Positions 1-7,706 of a DNA stretch of 64,000 nt are shown one piece after another. The DNA lies in the NCBI RefSeq assembly GCF_014205225.1, contig NZ_JACHNB010000001.1, positions 3,577,501 to 3,641,500 of the forward strand, given 5' to 3'. Under the pieces are notes generated by a model. That model was not told where the DNA came from, searched no databases, and worked only from the letters and a program-made list of their open reading frames with translations. The translations under genes and the position numbers were made by a program. How positions within the stretch are numbered: position 1 is the first letter of the stretch; each line of letters begins with the position of its first letter. Source of the DNA: Actinoplanes octamycinicus. Its GTDB lineage: Bacteria; Actinomycetota; Actinomycetes; Mycobacteriales; Micromonosporaceae.

Positions 1-2
1 GC

Positions 3-1781
3 CGGCTGCCGCGGCTGCTCCGGGACGCCTGGCTGCTCGCCTGGCGGGCCGGGCCGGGGACCACGGCCGCCGTGCTGGTGCTGCAGGTCGCCGCCGGGGT
101 GGCCGGGGCGCTGGGGCTGATCAGCACGGTCGGCGTCTTCGACGGGCTGCTGCAGGCCGGCCCGACTCCGGAACGGGTGCGCGCCGCCGTACCGTCGCTG
201 GTGCTCTTGATCGTGGCTGTCGCCGTGCGTGGCCTGCTGGCCAGCGCGGCGACCGCGATGCACGGCCGGCTGTCGCCCGCGGTCTACGAGGCCGCCGAGA
301 ACCGGCTGCTCGACCTGACCACCCGGGTGGACCTGGCCACCTTCGACGACCCGGACTGGCGGGACGCCATGGAGCGGGCCCGGGACCGCGGGATCCCGGC
401 CGCGCAGCAGGTGGTCGACTTCGGCATCGAGGTGCTCACCAACCTGGTCGGGCTGGTCGCCGCGGCCGGGGTGCTGGCCGTGCTGCACCCGATCCTGCTG
501 CCGCTGCTGGTGCTGGCCGCGGTGCCGACCGGCTGGGCGGCGGTCCGGGCGGCCCGGCTCAACTACCGCAGCGAGCTGAAACTGATCGCGGTCTGGCGCC
601 GCCAGCGGATGCTCGCCTATCTGCTCGCCGCCCGGGAACCGGCCGGTGAGCTGCGCGCCTTCACGGTGCGCCGGTTCCTGCTCGCCGAGGTCGCCCGGCT
701 GCTGCGGATCTCCACGGTGGAGGAGATCCGGGTAGTGACCCGGTCGGTCCGCACCACCCTCTACGGGCAGGCGCTCAGTGGCCTGATCAGCGGACTCTCC
801 TATCTGGTGCTGCTCTGGCTGCTGTGGACCGGCCGGATGGAACTGGCCGTCGGCGGCGCCGCGGCGTACGCGATCAACATCGGCATCGGCAAGCTCCGCG
901 AGCTGGCCTTCTCGGTGAACCGGGTGTACGAGCAAGGGCTCTACTTCGCCGACTTCCAAGGGTTCTGCGCGATGTCGCTGGCACACGCCGAGCCGTCGCC
1001 GGAACTGCGCGCGCCGGCCGGGTTCAGCGAGATCCGGCTGGACCGGGTCACCTTCCGCTACCCGGACGCCGAGCGGGCCGCCGTCGACGGGATCGACATG
1101 ACCCTGCGCCGCGGCGAGATCGTCGCGCTGGTCGGGGAGAACGGCTCGGGCAAATCCACCCTGGCCGCCGTACTGGCCGGGCTGTACCGCCCACAGCAGG
1201 GGACGATCACCTGGGACGGGGTGGACGTCTCCCGGTTTCATCCGGAGTCGCTGCGGGAGCGGGTCGCGGTGGTGATGCAGGAGCCGACCCGGTGGCCGCT
1301 GTCCGCCCGGGCCAACATCGCGATCGGCCGGCACGACCGGCCGGCGTCGCTGGCCCAGGTGCAGGAGTCGGCCCGGGCCGGGGACGCCCACCAGTTCGTG
1401 ATGGAGCTGCCCCGCAAGTACGACACCCTGCTGTCCCGGCACTTCACCGACGGCGCCGACCTGTCCGGCGGGCAGTGGCAGCGGCTGGCGGTGAGCCGGG
1501 CGTTCCACCGGGACGCGCCGCTGCTGATCTGCGACGAGCCGACCGCGAACCTGGACGCCCGGGCCGAGCACGAGGTGTACCTGCGGTTGCGGGACCTGGC
1601 CGCGGGTCGGACGGTGGTGCTGATCACGCATCGGATGGCGAGCGTGCGGGAGGCCGACCGGATCTACGTGCTGGACCACGGGAAGGTGGTCGAGGAGGGC
1701 GACCACGAGGAGCTGATGGCGGCGGACGGGGTTTACGCGCAGTTGTTCACGCTGCAGGCCAGTGCCTATCAATCGGCCTGA
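3..1781 (+). CDS. ABC transporter, fused permease/ATPase (5' end outside window)
   Basis: The frame is open from the first bases and already reads like a coding N-terminus (LPRLLRDAWLLAWRAG), so the start lies upstream; 592 residues are visible. The first ~340 residues hold hydrophobic segments of an exporter-type transmembrane domain. The C-terminal nucleotide-binding domain has Walker A GENGSGKST, signature LSGGQWQ, Walker B LLICDEP with D-loop ANLDAR, and the H-loop histidine in LITHR. This is a half-transporter that would dimerise in the membrane and export an unknown substrate. An internal GTG at 72 is a possible but less likely start. Lantibiotic- or lipid-type export cannot be told apart here. 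Confidence 0.93.
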   Translation, partial: RLPRLLRDAWLLAWRAGPGTTAAVLVLQVAAGVAGALGLISTVGVFDGLLQAGPTPERVRAAVPSLVLLIVAVAVRGLLASAATAMHGRLSPAVYEAAENRLLDLTTRVDLATFDDPDWRDAMERARDRGIPAAQQVVDFGIEVLTNLVGLVAAAGVLAVLHPILLPLLVLAAVPTGWAAVRAARLNYRSELKLIAVWRRQRMLAYLLAAREPAGELRAFTVRRFLLAEVARLLRISTVEEIRVVTRSVRTTLYGQALSGLISGLSYLVLLWLLWTGRMELAVGGAAAYAINIGIGKLRELAFSVNRVYEQGLYFADFQGFCAMSLAHAEPSPELRAPAGFSEIRLDRVTFRYPDAERAAVDGIDMTLRRGEIVALVGENGSGKSTLAAVLAGLYRPQQGTITWDGVDVSRFHPESLRERVAVVMQEPTRWPLSARANIAIGRHDRPASLAQVQESARAGDAHQFVMELPRKYDTLLSRHFTDGADLSGGQWQRLAVSRAFHRDAPLLICDEPTANLDARAEHEVYLRLRDLAAGRTVVLITHRMASVREADRIYVLDHGKVVEEGDHEELMAADGVYAQLFTLQASAYQSA

Positions 1782-1845
1782 CCGCGCCTTCTCTCCCGGT
1801 GAGTGGTGTCGGTGGGCGGGCCTCTGGCGGATGTAGTGCCTCCAG

Positions 1846-1965
1846 GCGCGGCACTGTCTGGAGCGGCGCTGTCGGGGGCGGCGCTGTCGGGGGCGGCGCT
1901 GTCGGGGGGCGCTGCCTGGGGCGGCGCTGTCGGATGTGGCGCTTTCCGGCGCGGCGCTGCGCGGT
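1846..1965. repeat. 15-bp tandem repeat upstream of or in the thioredoxin-like gene
   Basis: A 15-bp unit of the type GCGCTGTCGGGGGCG recurs about four times with decayed copies on both sides. It lies between the ABC transporter stop and the first plausible ATG of the thioredoxin-like gene. In that gene's frame it would read as ALSGA repeats, so it could be an N-terminal extension or simply intergenic. Confidence 0.75.
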
Positions 1966-2003
1966 CGGGTGTGGTGCTGTCGGACACGGTGGCGTCGGGT
2001 GTG

Positions 2004-2378
2004 ATGCCCTGCAACTCGCCGCTGGAGCAGACTGGCGGGGTGGCGGATTCCGTGGTGGGCGAAGGGCTGGACCGGGCACTGCTGGAGCGGCTCGGGGTCG
2101 AGCCCGGGCGGGTCACGTTGCTGCAGTTCTCCACCGCGTTCTGCGCGCCGTGCCGGGCGGTGCGCCGGATCAGCGCCGAGGTGGCCGCACTGCTGCCGGA
2201 GGTGCGGCACGTCGAGGTCGACGCCGAGAGCCACCTCGACGAGGTGCGCGCCCTGGAGATCGGGCGCACCCCGACGCTGCTGATCCTCGACGCCGGTGGC
2301 CGGGTGACGCGCCGGGCCACCGGGGTGCCGACGAAACCGCAGCTGATCGCGGCTCTCGCTGGTCTGCTGGCCGCCTGA
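2004..2378 (+). CDS. thioredoxin-fold protein
   Basis: The protein carries a thioredoxin active site (STAFCAPCRAVRR) followed by a cis-proline segment (GRTPTLLILD), giving one thioredoxin fold of about 100 residues. The CxxC pair predicts a thiol-disulfide role. Related actinobacterial proteins as I remember them have an N-terminal membrane helix; none is visible here. The start is uncertain: the frame stays open back to a GTG at 1803, but that stretch is the low-complexity ALSGA repeat, so I chose the ATG at 2004 (MPCNSPLEQ). GTG codons near 2040-2055 are also possible. It follows the ABC exporter on the same strand. Confidence 0.8.
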   Translation: MPCNSPLEQTGGVADSVVGEGLDRALLERLGVEPGRVTLLQFSTAFCAPCRAVRRISAEVAALLPEVRHVEVDAESHLDEVRALEIGRTPTLLILDAGGRVTRRATGVPTKPQLIAALAGLLAA

Positions 2379-2384
2379 TCCGGG

Positions 2385-2410
2385 TTTTCCACACTGGCGG
2401 GTTGTCCACA
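2385..2410 (+). promoter_or_regulatory. two DnaA-box-like 9-mers
   Basis: TTTTCCACA at 2385-2393 and TTGTCCACA at 2402-2410 lie in the same orientation, 17 bp apart, in a gap between convergent genes. TTGTCCACA matches the GC-rich actinobacterial DnaA box; the other differs at one base. No origin genes are nearby, so this may be a titration site or chance. Confidence 0.35.
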
Positions 2411-2504
2411 GGCTGCCGGGGTGATGGGGCCTGCGTGCGGTCACACTTGCCGGTGGTGGGGGCCCCCGGGAGGGTGGGCTCTGGCTGGGGGACGGTGCGG
2501 TGTC

Positions 2505-3938
2505 TCAGGCGGGCGTTGAGGTGGCCTCCGGCTTCAAGTCCGGCAGCGGGTCCGGGTTCAGGCCTGGCATCGGGTTCGGCTGCGGGTCTGACAGCGGGTT
2601 CGGCTTCGGGTGTGACAGCGGGTTCGGCTGTGGGTCCGGATTCGGGTTCGGCTGCGGGTCCGGGTCCAGGTTCGGAGCTGGCAGCGGGTCCGGGTCCAGG
2701 TTCGGAGCTGGCAGCGGGTTCGGGTCTGACAGCGGGTCCGGGTTCGGGTCTGGCTGGGGCTGGGCGGAGCGGGTGAGGTTGCGGGAGCCGGGGATCAGCA
2801 GCTGGGAGGCGGCGGAGGCGGCCAGGACCACGGCGCAGGCGATCATGACCTGGTCGAGGCCGAAGCGGGCGGTCAACGGGCCGGCCAAGGCGCTGCCGAC
2901 GGGCATGGCCAGGAACGAGGTCAGGTAGTCCCAGGAGGAGACCCGGCCGAGCATGGCTCGGGGGACCCGGTCCTGGATGGCGGTCTCCCAGGCGACCGCG
3001 AAGAACATCAGGCCGCCGTAACCGATGATGGCGCCGGCCAGGATCGCGGTGAGCATGCCGGGCCAGACGTAGGACAGCGCCCAGAACGGCATCAGCAGCA
3101 GCGTCAGCCAGCCGGCCCGGAGCAGCCGGCGGGGCTGGAAGCGCAGGGCCAGCGCCGAGCCGAGCAGGCCGCCCAGCCCCTCGGCGGCCGAGATCCAGCC
3201 GACCGCGTGGGCGCCGCCGAGGCGCTCCACCGCGATCACCATGACCAGGACCAGGATCATGCCGTTGGCGATGTGGTAGACGGTGGCGCCGAGGAGTCCG
3301 CCGAGCAGCCAGTCGCGGCTGCGGATCGCCTGCCAGCCGGCGGCCAGCTCACGGAACATCGGGGCTCGGGGGCCGCGGTCCGCCCGTACCGAAAGCATGG
3401 CGGCGAAGACCCCGGACAACCCGAAGCTGACCGCATCGGCGGCGAAGCCCGCCGGAGCGCCGAAGGCGGCGACGGTCAGGCCGCCGAGCGCCGGCCCGGC
3501 CACGCCGCAACCGGTCTGCAGCATGGTCAGCGTGGCGTTGGCCCGCTGCAGCTGATCGGCCGGGACGAGCAGCGGCTTGAGCGCGCTCATCGCCGGGGTG
3601 AAGAACGCGCCGGCGCCGGACGAGACGACGGTCAGCGCGCAGAGCAGCGGCAGCTGGTAGCCGCCGCCGGCGAACATCACCGCGATGCCGGCCGTGGCCA
3701 GCAGCCGGACCAGGTCGGAGACGGCCATCACGTGCCGGGGCTGGAGCCGGTCCGCCCAGACGCCGCCGAACAGCGTGCCGGCCAGCATGGTCAGCACCGA
3801 GGCGGCCATCACCAGGCCGAGGTCGTGGGCGCCGCCGCCATGGGTGACCACGGCGACGGCGAGCGCCACGGTCTGGAAGCCGTTGCCGAGCCAGGACAGG
3901 GCCTGGCCGGTGGCGAGGAGCCGGAAGTCGCGAGTCAT
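2505..3938 (-). CDS. MFS transporter with repetitive Pro/Asn/Asp tail
   Basis: This major facilitator protein begins MTRDFRLLATGQALSWLGNG and has about twelve hydrophobic segments, with a GGVWADRLQPRH loop after helix 2 typical of the MFS_3/enterobactin-exporter-like group. Residues from about 393 to 477 form a hydrophilic tail of imperfect PNPDPLPAPNLD-type repeats, encoded by G-rich repeats at about 2510-2755, including a 30-bp unit present twice. The tail is not expected for the family. It is divergent from the MarR gene at 4008, which probably regulates it. TAGTTT lies 7 nt before its ATG, suggesting a leaderless transcript. Confidence 0.92.
   Translation of the reverse strand: MTRDFRLLATGQALSWLGNGFQTVALAVAVVTHGGGAHDLGLVMAASVLTMLAGTLFGGVWADRLQPRHVMAVSDLVRLLATAGIAVMFAGGGYQLPLLCALTVVSSGAGAFFTPAMSALKPLLVPADQLQRANATLTMLQTGCGVAGPALGGLTVAAFGAPAGFAADAVSFGLSGVFAAMLSVRADRGPRAPMFRELAAGWQAIRSRDWLLGGLLGATVYHIANGMILVLVMVIAVERLGGAHAVGWISAAEGLGGLLGSALALRFQPRRLLRAGWLTLLLMPFWALSYVWPGMLTAILAGAIIGYGGLMFFAVAWETAIQDRVPRAMLGRVSSWDYLTSFLAMPVGSALAGPLTARFGLDQVMIACAVVLAASAASQLLIPGSRNLTRSAQPQPDPNPDPLSDPNPLPAPNLDPDPLPAPNLDPDPQPNPNPDPQPNPLSHPKPNPLSDPQPNPMPGLNPDPLPDLKPEATSTPA
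2510..2755. repeat. short tandem repeats encoding the MFS C-terminal tail
   Basis: Interleaved repeats built on GGGTCCGGGTTCGGC-like words, including a 30-bp unit (about 2661-2690 and 2691-2720) present twice. All are in frame with the MFS tail. Confidence 0.8.
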
Positions 3939-3946
3939 GCCCGCTA

Positions 3947-3966
3947 AACTAGTTCACCGTCTAACT
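3947..3966. promoter_or_regulatory. candidate MarR operator between divergent genes
   Basis: AACTAGTT (3947-3954) is a perfect palindrome, and AGTT-N8-AACT overlaps it at 3951-3966. The AT-rich stretch sits between the MFS gene and the MarR gene, where an autoregulating MarR protein would act on both promoters. Confidence 0.5.
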
Positions 3967-4007
3967 ATCAAGCAACTAATAATCAGATCCTGTGCAAAAC
4001 TGGTGGG

Positions 4008-4511
4008 GTGGAAGACGGTGTGGATCAGCACGTGGCCCGGTGGGCGTCGTTCTGGAAGGACGAGCCGAAGTTCGCGCCGGAGGTGGAGGGCGCGCTGGTG
4101 CGGATGAAGCACATCCTGCGCTGGATCGAGCGGTCCGACGCGGCGGCGTTCGCGCGCAACGAGGAGGACTTCACGCTGCAGGACTTCAAGACCCTGCACG
4201 TGCTGATGATCCAGCCGTGGCCGACCGAGGCGACCCCGGCGCAGCTGGCCGAGGCGGCGAATGTGACCCGGGCCGCGATGACCAGCCGGCTGGACCGGCT
4301 GGAGGCGGCGGGCCTGGTGACCCGGACGATCGACGCCACCGACCGGCGGCGGGTGCTGATCCGGCCCACGCCGGAGGGGCGGGAGATGTGGAACCGGTAC
4401 ATCTTCGCCGGCATAGCCCGCGACCAGGCGGCCCTCGCGGCGCTGTCGGCGGAGGAGCTGACCCAGCTCAACGCCCTGCTGCGGAAAGTCCTGCTCGCCC
4501 TGGGGGAGTGA
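4008..4511 (+). CDS. MarR-family transcriptional regulator
   Basis: The protein is 167 residues. A winged helix-turn-helix lies near residues 60-115 (TPAQLAEAANVTRAAMTSRLDRLEAAGLVTRTIDATDRRRVLIRPT), including the DRR wing motif of MarR proteins. A longer N-terminal helix (HVARWASFWKDE) is present. The GTG start follows a GGTGGGG ribosome-binding site. It is divergent from the MFS pump at 2505-3938 with palindromes between them, so the likely job is ligand-released repression of that pump. Confidence 0.92.
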   Translation: MEDGVDQHVARWASFWKDEPKFAPEVEGALVRMKHILRWIERSDAAAFARNEEDFTLQDFKTLHVLMIQPWPTEATPAQLAEAANVTRAAMTSRLDRLEAAGLVTRTIDATDRRRVLIRPTPEGREMWNRYIFAGIARDQAALAALSAEELTQLNALLRKVLLALGE

Positions 4512-4524
4512 GGATCCTTCCCGG

Positions 4525-4563
4525 ATGTCTCCGCGGGGGGACACCTCGCGGGCACGGAGACAT
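4525..4563 (+). terminator. inverted repeat after the MarR gene
   Basis: ATGTCTCCG (4525-4533) pairs perfectly with CGGAGACAT (4555-4563) around a 21-nt loop 14 nt past the MarR stop. There is no U-run, so termination is plausible but unproven. Confidence 0.4.
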
Positions 4564-4694
4564 CAGGAGTGGCCGCCGCGGCGTCCGGGCTGCTCGCGGC
4601 GTTGCGTCACGCGGCTTCCGGGGTGCCCGGACGGCGAGGCCTATCGGGGGATTCGTAGGCTGCCAGGCAGAACCGCCGAAAGCGTCGGGAATGT

Positions 4695-5363
4695 CTAGAA
4701 CTTCGGCGCGTCCGGGGCCTCCAGCAGCCCCAGCCGCAAGGCGGTCATCAGCGCCTGCGCCCGGTTCGCCGCACCCAGCTTCTCGTAGAGCTTCGAGATG
4801 TGCGTCTTCGCGGTCGACTCGGAGACGAACAGCTGCTTGGCGATCCCGGCCACGCTCATGCCGTCGGCGAGCAGCCGCAGCACCTGACCCTCGCGCGGGG
4901 AGAGCTGCGGGCCGGACGGGGCGAGCCGGCGCTTCATCGCCTCGGCCAGGTCGGCCGCGGTGAACGCGCTGGGCGCCGACGCCGCGTGCCGGGCGGCCGC
5001 CACCACCTCGTCGGCGGGCGCGGTCTTGGGCACGAACGCGCTGGCCCCGGCCTCGAGAGCGCCGAAGAGCTGGTCGTCGCCGGCATACATGGTGAGGACC
5101 ACGATGCCCATGTTGGCGTTGTTCTTCCGGAGGGCGCGGGTGGCCTCCAGGCCGCTGCCGTCGGGCAGCCGCAGATCCATGATCACGACATCCGGCTGCA
5201 GCGCGCCGGCCTGACGCACCGCCTCCGCGGCCGTCGCCGCCTCGCCGACGACCTCGAACTGACGGTCGCGCTCGAATGCGTGTCGCAGCCCCTTACGGAT
5301 CAAGTCGTGATCGTCGACAAGGAGGACCTTGGTGCGCGTCGTCGGCGCCGGACTGGTCGACAT
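4695..5363 (-). CDS. NarL/LuxR-family response regulator
   Basis: A receiver domain covers residues about 13-125, with acidic pair DD17-18, phospho-acceptor Asp63 (VVIMDLRLPDG), and conserved Thr and Lys (VLTMYAGDD, FVPKTAP). A LuxR-type helix-turn-helix follows at about 150-215 (LSPREGQVLRLLADGMSVAGIAKQLFVSESTAKTHISKL). The gene lies 7 bp after the histidine kinase on the same strand, so the two form a two-component operon. The target genes are unknown. Confidence 0.95.
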   Translation of the reverse strand: MSTSPAPTTRTKVLLVDDHDLIRKGLRHAFERDRQFEVVGEAATAAEAVRQAGALQPDVVIMDLRLPDGSGLEATRALRKNNANMGIVVLTMYAGDDQLFGALEAGASAFVPKTAPADEVVAAARHAASAPSAFTAADLAEAMKRRLAPSGPQLSPREGQVLRLLADGMSVAGIAKQLFVSESTAKTHISKLYEKLGAANRAQALMTALRLGLLEAPDAPKF

Positions 5364-5370
5364 GCTCGGG

Positions 5371-7050
5371 TTACTCCCCTTCTGGAGCGGAAACGCTATC
5401 CCGCACGCTATCGCGCCGAGGCGGGGTTCCGAGCACTACGGCGACGGTTGTCCCGCTGGGGTGTCTTGGGGTGATCTTGAGACGGCCCCGGATGCGCTCG
5501 GCCCGCTCGGCCATGATGGTCAGACCGTACCGGCCATCAGGTCGATTGTCGGCGAAACCCTTGCCGTCGTCAGAGACTTCGATCTCCGCGTACGGCGGGT
5601 CGACCGTGCACGTGACCCACAGGTTCGACGCGCCGGCGTGCTTGCGCGCGTTGGTGATCGCCTCCTGGGCGATCCGGAGCAGCTCGGCCTCGGTCGCGGC
5701 GGGCAGCCGCGCGGTCGACTCGTCGAAGGTGAAGTGCACCCGCAGGCCGGCGCTGGTGCCCAGGGTCCGCGCGTACTCCGCGATCGCGGCGGCCAGCCCG
5801 CCGTTGCGGTCCACCTCCGAGCGCAGCTCGAACAGGCTCAGCCGGAGCTCGGTGATCACCCGGGTCACCTCGCCGCGCAGCGCGCGCAGCTCCTCGGCCG
5901 TCTCCTCGGCGCCCTCCGGCAGGGTGGCCTGCGCGTTGTCGATGCCGTAACCGACCATCACCAGCTCCTGGGCGACCCCGTCGTGGATCTCCCGGGCCAG
6001 GCGCTGCCGCTCCTCGTTGGTGGCCAGCGAGCGGACGTCGTCGAAGAGCAGTGCCGCCTCCAGCCGCAGCGCGGCCGGGCCGGTCACCTCGGTCACGCCC
6101 TGCACGACCGCCGACGGGTAGGCGCCCGGGGCGTCCGTCTCCAGGATCACCAGGCCGATCGTGCGGACCCCGGCGACCAGCGGGATCACCAGCGAGGACA
6201 CCTCGCCGCCGCGGTGCGTGCGGGCCTGCGACCGGCTCGCCACGTGCGGCTGCTGGGTGGCCCAGGCGTCGGCGATCGCCGAGTCGGCGTCGAGCGTGGT
6301 CTCCCAGTCCACCCGCTCGGCGCCGGTCTGGGCGAGCACCACCAGGCGGCCGCCGCCGCTGGCCGAGAGCACCGCGGCCCGGTGCCCGGGGGCGACCGCG
6401 CGCAGCTCCTCCAGCAGGTGCTCGGAGATGCCGCCCGGGTCCAGGGTCGCGCCCGGCAGCGAGCGGGCCACGCTGCGCAGCTGGGTGAGCAGGCGGGTGG
6501 CCTCCGCGTACGGCTGCGGGGTGGGCTCGGCGGGCTGCAGGAACTGGCGCATCGCCTCGGCGGCGAAGGTCACGATCGCGCCGAGCACCAGCCACTGCCC
6601 GCCGGCCGCCAGGTAGCCGGTGCCGGCCAGCACGGTCTTCGGATCGGCCAGCGCGCCGCCCAGGACGATCGACACCGCGGCCACGCCGAGCAGCGCGGCG
6701 CCCTCGGTCGGTTTGCGGCGCAGCGCCGCGGTGAGCAACGGCACCGCCAGGTAGGGCAGGATCGCCTCGGCGCCGAAGCCCTGGGCCACCCCGTCGGACG
6801 CCTCCGCGATCGAGCCGGCCGCCAGGCCGGTCACGATTACCTCGGCGAACCGGCCGGCCGGGGCCAGGATCGGATGCTCGCGGAAGAAGAACGCGGGCAG
6901 CGCGGCGATCACCAGCAGGGCGATCCAGATCAGCTGGCGCGGGTCGCCGGTGGCGATCAGGGTGAGCACCGCGACCAGCGCGAGCATGATCACGCGCGAC
7001 GCGGCTTCGAGCGGACGGATGCGCGTGGATCCGCTGGCTAGGGCTGGCAC
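5371..7050 (-). CDS. sensor histidine kinase (HisKA_3 type)
   Basis: The N-terminal third has several hydrophobic helices, the middle a GAF-like region (GHRAAVLSASGGGRLVVLAQTG), then a HisKA_3 dimerisation domain with REIHDGVAQE (His about residue 356 from the chosen start) and a HATPase with ITNARKHA and SDDGKGF boxes. It should autophosphorylate and pass phosphate to the regulator at 4695-5363. I chose the GTG at 7050 (VPALASGSTRIRPLEAA) because the upstream frame to 7137 is low-complexity and overlaps the promoter of the divergent SRPBCC gene. Confidence 0.92.
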   Translation of the reverse strand: MPALASGSTRIRPLEAASRVIMLALVAVLTLIATGDPRQLIWIALLVIAALPAFFFREHPILAPAGRFAEVIVTGLAAGSIAEASDGVAQGFGAEAILPYLAVPLLTAALRRKPTEGAALLGVAAVSIVLGGALADPKTVLAGTGYLAAGGQWLVLGAIVTFAAEAMRQFLQPAEPTPQPYAEATRLLTQLRSVARSLPGATLDPGGISEHLLEELRAVAPGHRAAVLSASGGGRLVVLAQTGAERVDWETTLDADSAIADAWATQQPHVASRSQARTHRGGEVSSLVIPLVAGVRTIGLVILETDAPGAYPSAVVQGVTEVTGPAALRLEAALLFDDVRSLATNEERQRLAREIHDGVAQELVMVGYGIDNAQATLPEGAEETAEELRALRGEVTRVITELRLSLFELRSEVDRNGGLAAAIAEYARTLGTSAGLRVHFTFDESTARLPAATEAELLRIAQEAITNARKHAGASNLWVTCTVDPPYAEIEVSDDGKGFADNRPDGRYGLTIMAERAERIRGRLKITPRHPSGTTVAVVLGTPPRRDSVRDSVSAPEGE

Positions 7051-7187
7051 GTGACGGATGGTAGCGGCCCCGGCCGGCTTCGGCCCATCGGCGACGTCCC
7101 CGGGTGCCCGCCGCGGTGGCGATCGGAGCGGCGGCACGCTCGGGGCGGTGGCGCGGTTTGTCGCACCCAGCGGGTAGCCTCCCGTGC

Positions 7188-7640
7188 ATGGCGGACACCT
7201 CGACGCAGTCGATCCAGGTCCATGCGCCGCTGGCCAAGGTCGCCGCGGTCATCTGCGACTTCCCGGCCTATCCGGAGTGGGCCGAGGCGATCAAGCAGGT
7301 CACGATCGCCGAGGAGTACGAGGACGGCTATGCCGCCCAGGTCACCTTCCGGATCGACGCCGGCGTGATGGCCGACGAGTACACGCTGGAGTACGCGTAC
7401 GCCGACGACCTCTCCCGGATCGAGTGGCACCTGGTCGCGCCGTCCAAGACGCAGAAGTCCCAGGAGGGCTCCTACGACCTGGTCGAGGGCGCGGACGGCA
7501 CCACCACGGTGACCTACTCGCTGGCCGTGGAGCTGGCCATCGGGATGCTCGGGATGTTCCGCCGCAAGGCCGAGAAATTGATCATGGACACGGCGCTCAA
7601 GGAGCTCAAGCGCCGGGTGGAGAGCCTGCCCGCGGCCTGA
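7188..7640 (+). CDS. SRPBCC/START-like polyketide cyclase-family protein
   Basis: A 150-residue protein with the SRPBCC pattern: QSIQVHAPLAKVAAVICDFPAYPEWAEAIKQ at the start, beta strands ending in TYSLAVELAIGMLG, and a long C-terminal helix. Such proteins bind hydrophobic ligands in a deep pocket; the ligand is unknown. TAGCCT (7175-7180) lies 7 nt before the ATG, supporting this start and a leaderless mRNA. It is divergent from the histidine kinase. Confidence 0.9.
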   Translation: MADTSTQSIQVHAPLAKVAAVICDFPAYPEWAEAIKQVTIAEEYEDGYAAQVTFRIDAGVMADEYTLEYAYADDLSRIEWHLVAPSKTQKSQEGSYDLVEGADGTTTVTYSLAVELAIGMLGMFRRKAEKLIMDTALKELKRRVESLPAA

Positions 7641-7662
7641 CGGCGGCGCGCACGAGCTTCTG

Positions 7663-7686
7663 GCGCCGGGTGGAGAGCCTGCCCGC
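7663..7686 (+). repeat. 24-bp duplicate of the SRPBCC gene's 3' end
   Basis: The 24 bases at 7610-7633, encoding the final RRVESLPA of the SRPBCC protein, recur exactly at 7663-7686 just past its stop. This is a local partial duplication and not a separate gene. Confidence 0.85.
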
Positions 7687-7706
7687 AGCGATGTGAGGGG
7701 GAGCGG

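Noticed and set aside
824..2776. 650-codon frame on the + strand
   Set aside because: A shadow of the ABC transporter in another frame, rich in Arg, Gly and Pro, with no motif.
5570..7252. 560-codon frame antiparallel in another frame of the histidine kinase
   Set aside because: Arg/Gly/Pro-rich shadow; the kinase frame carries all H, N and G boxes.
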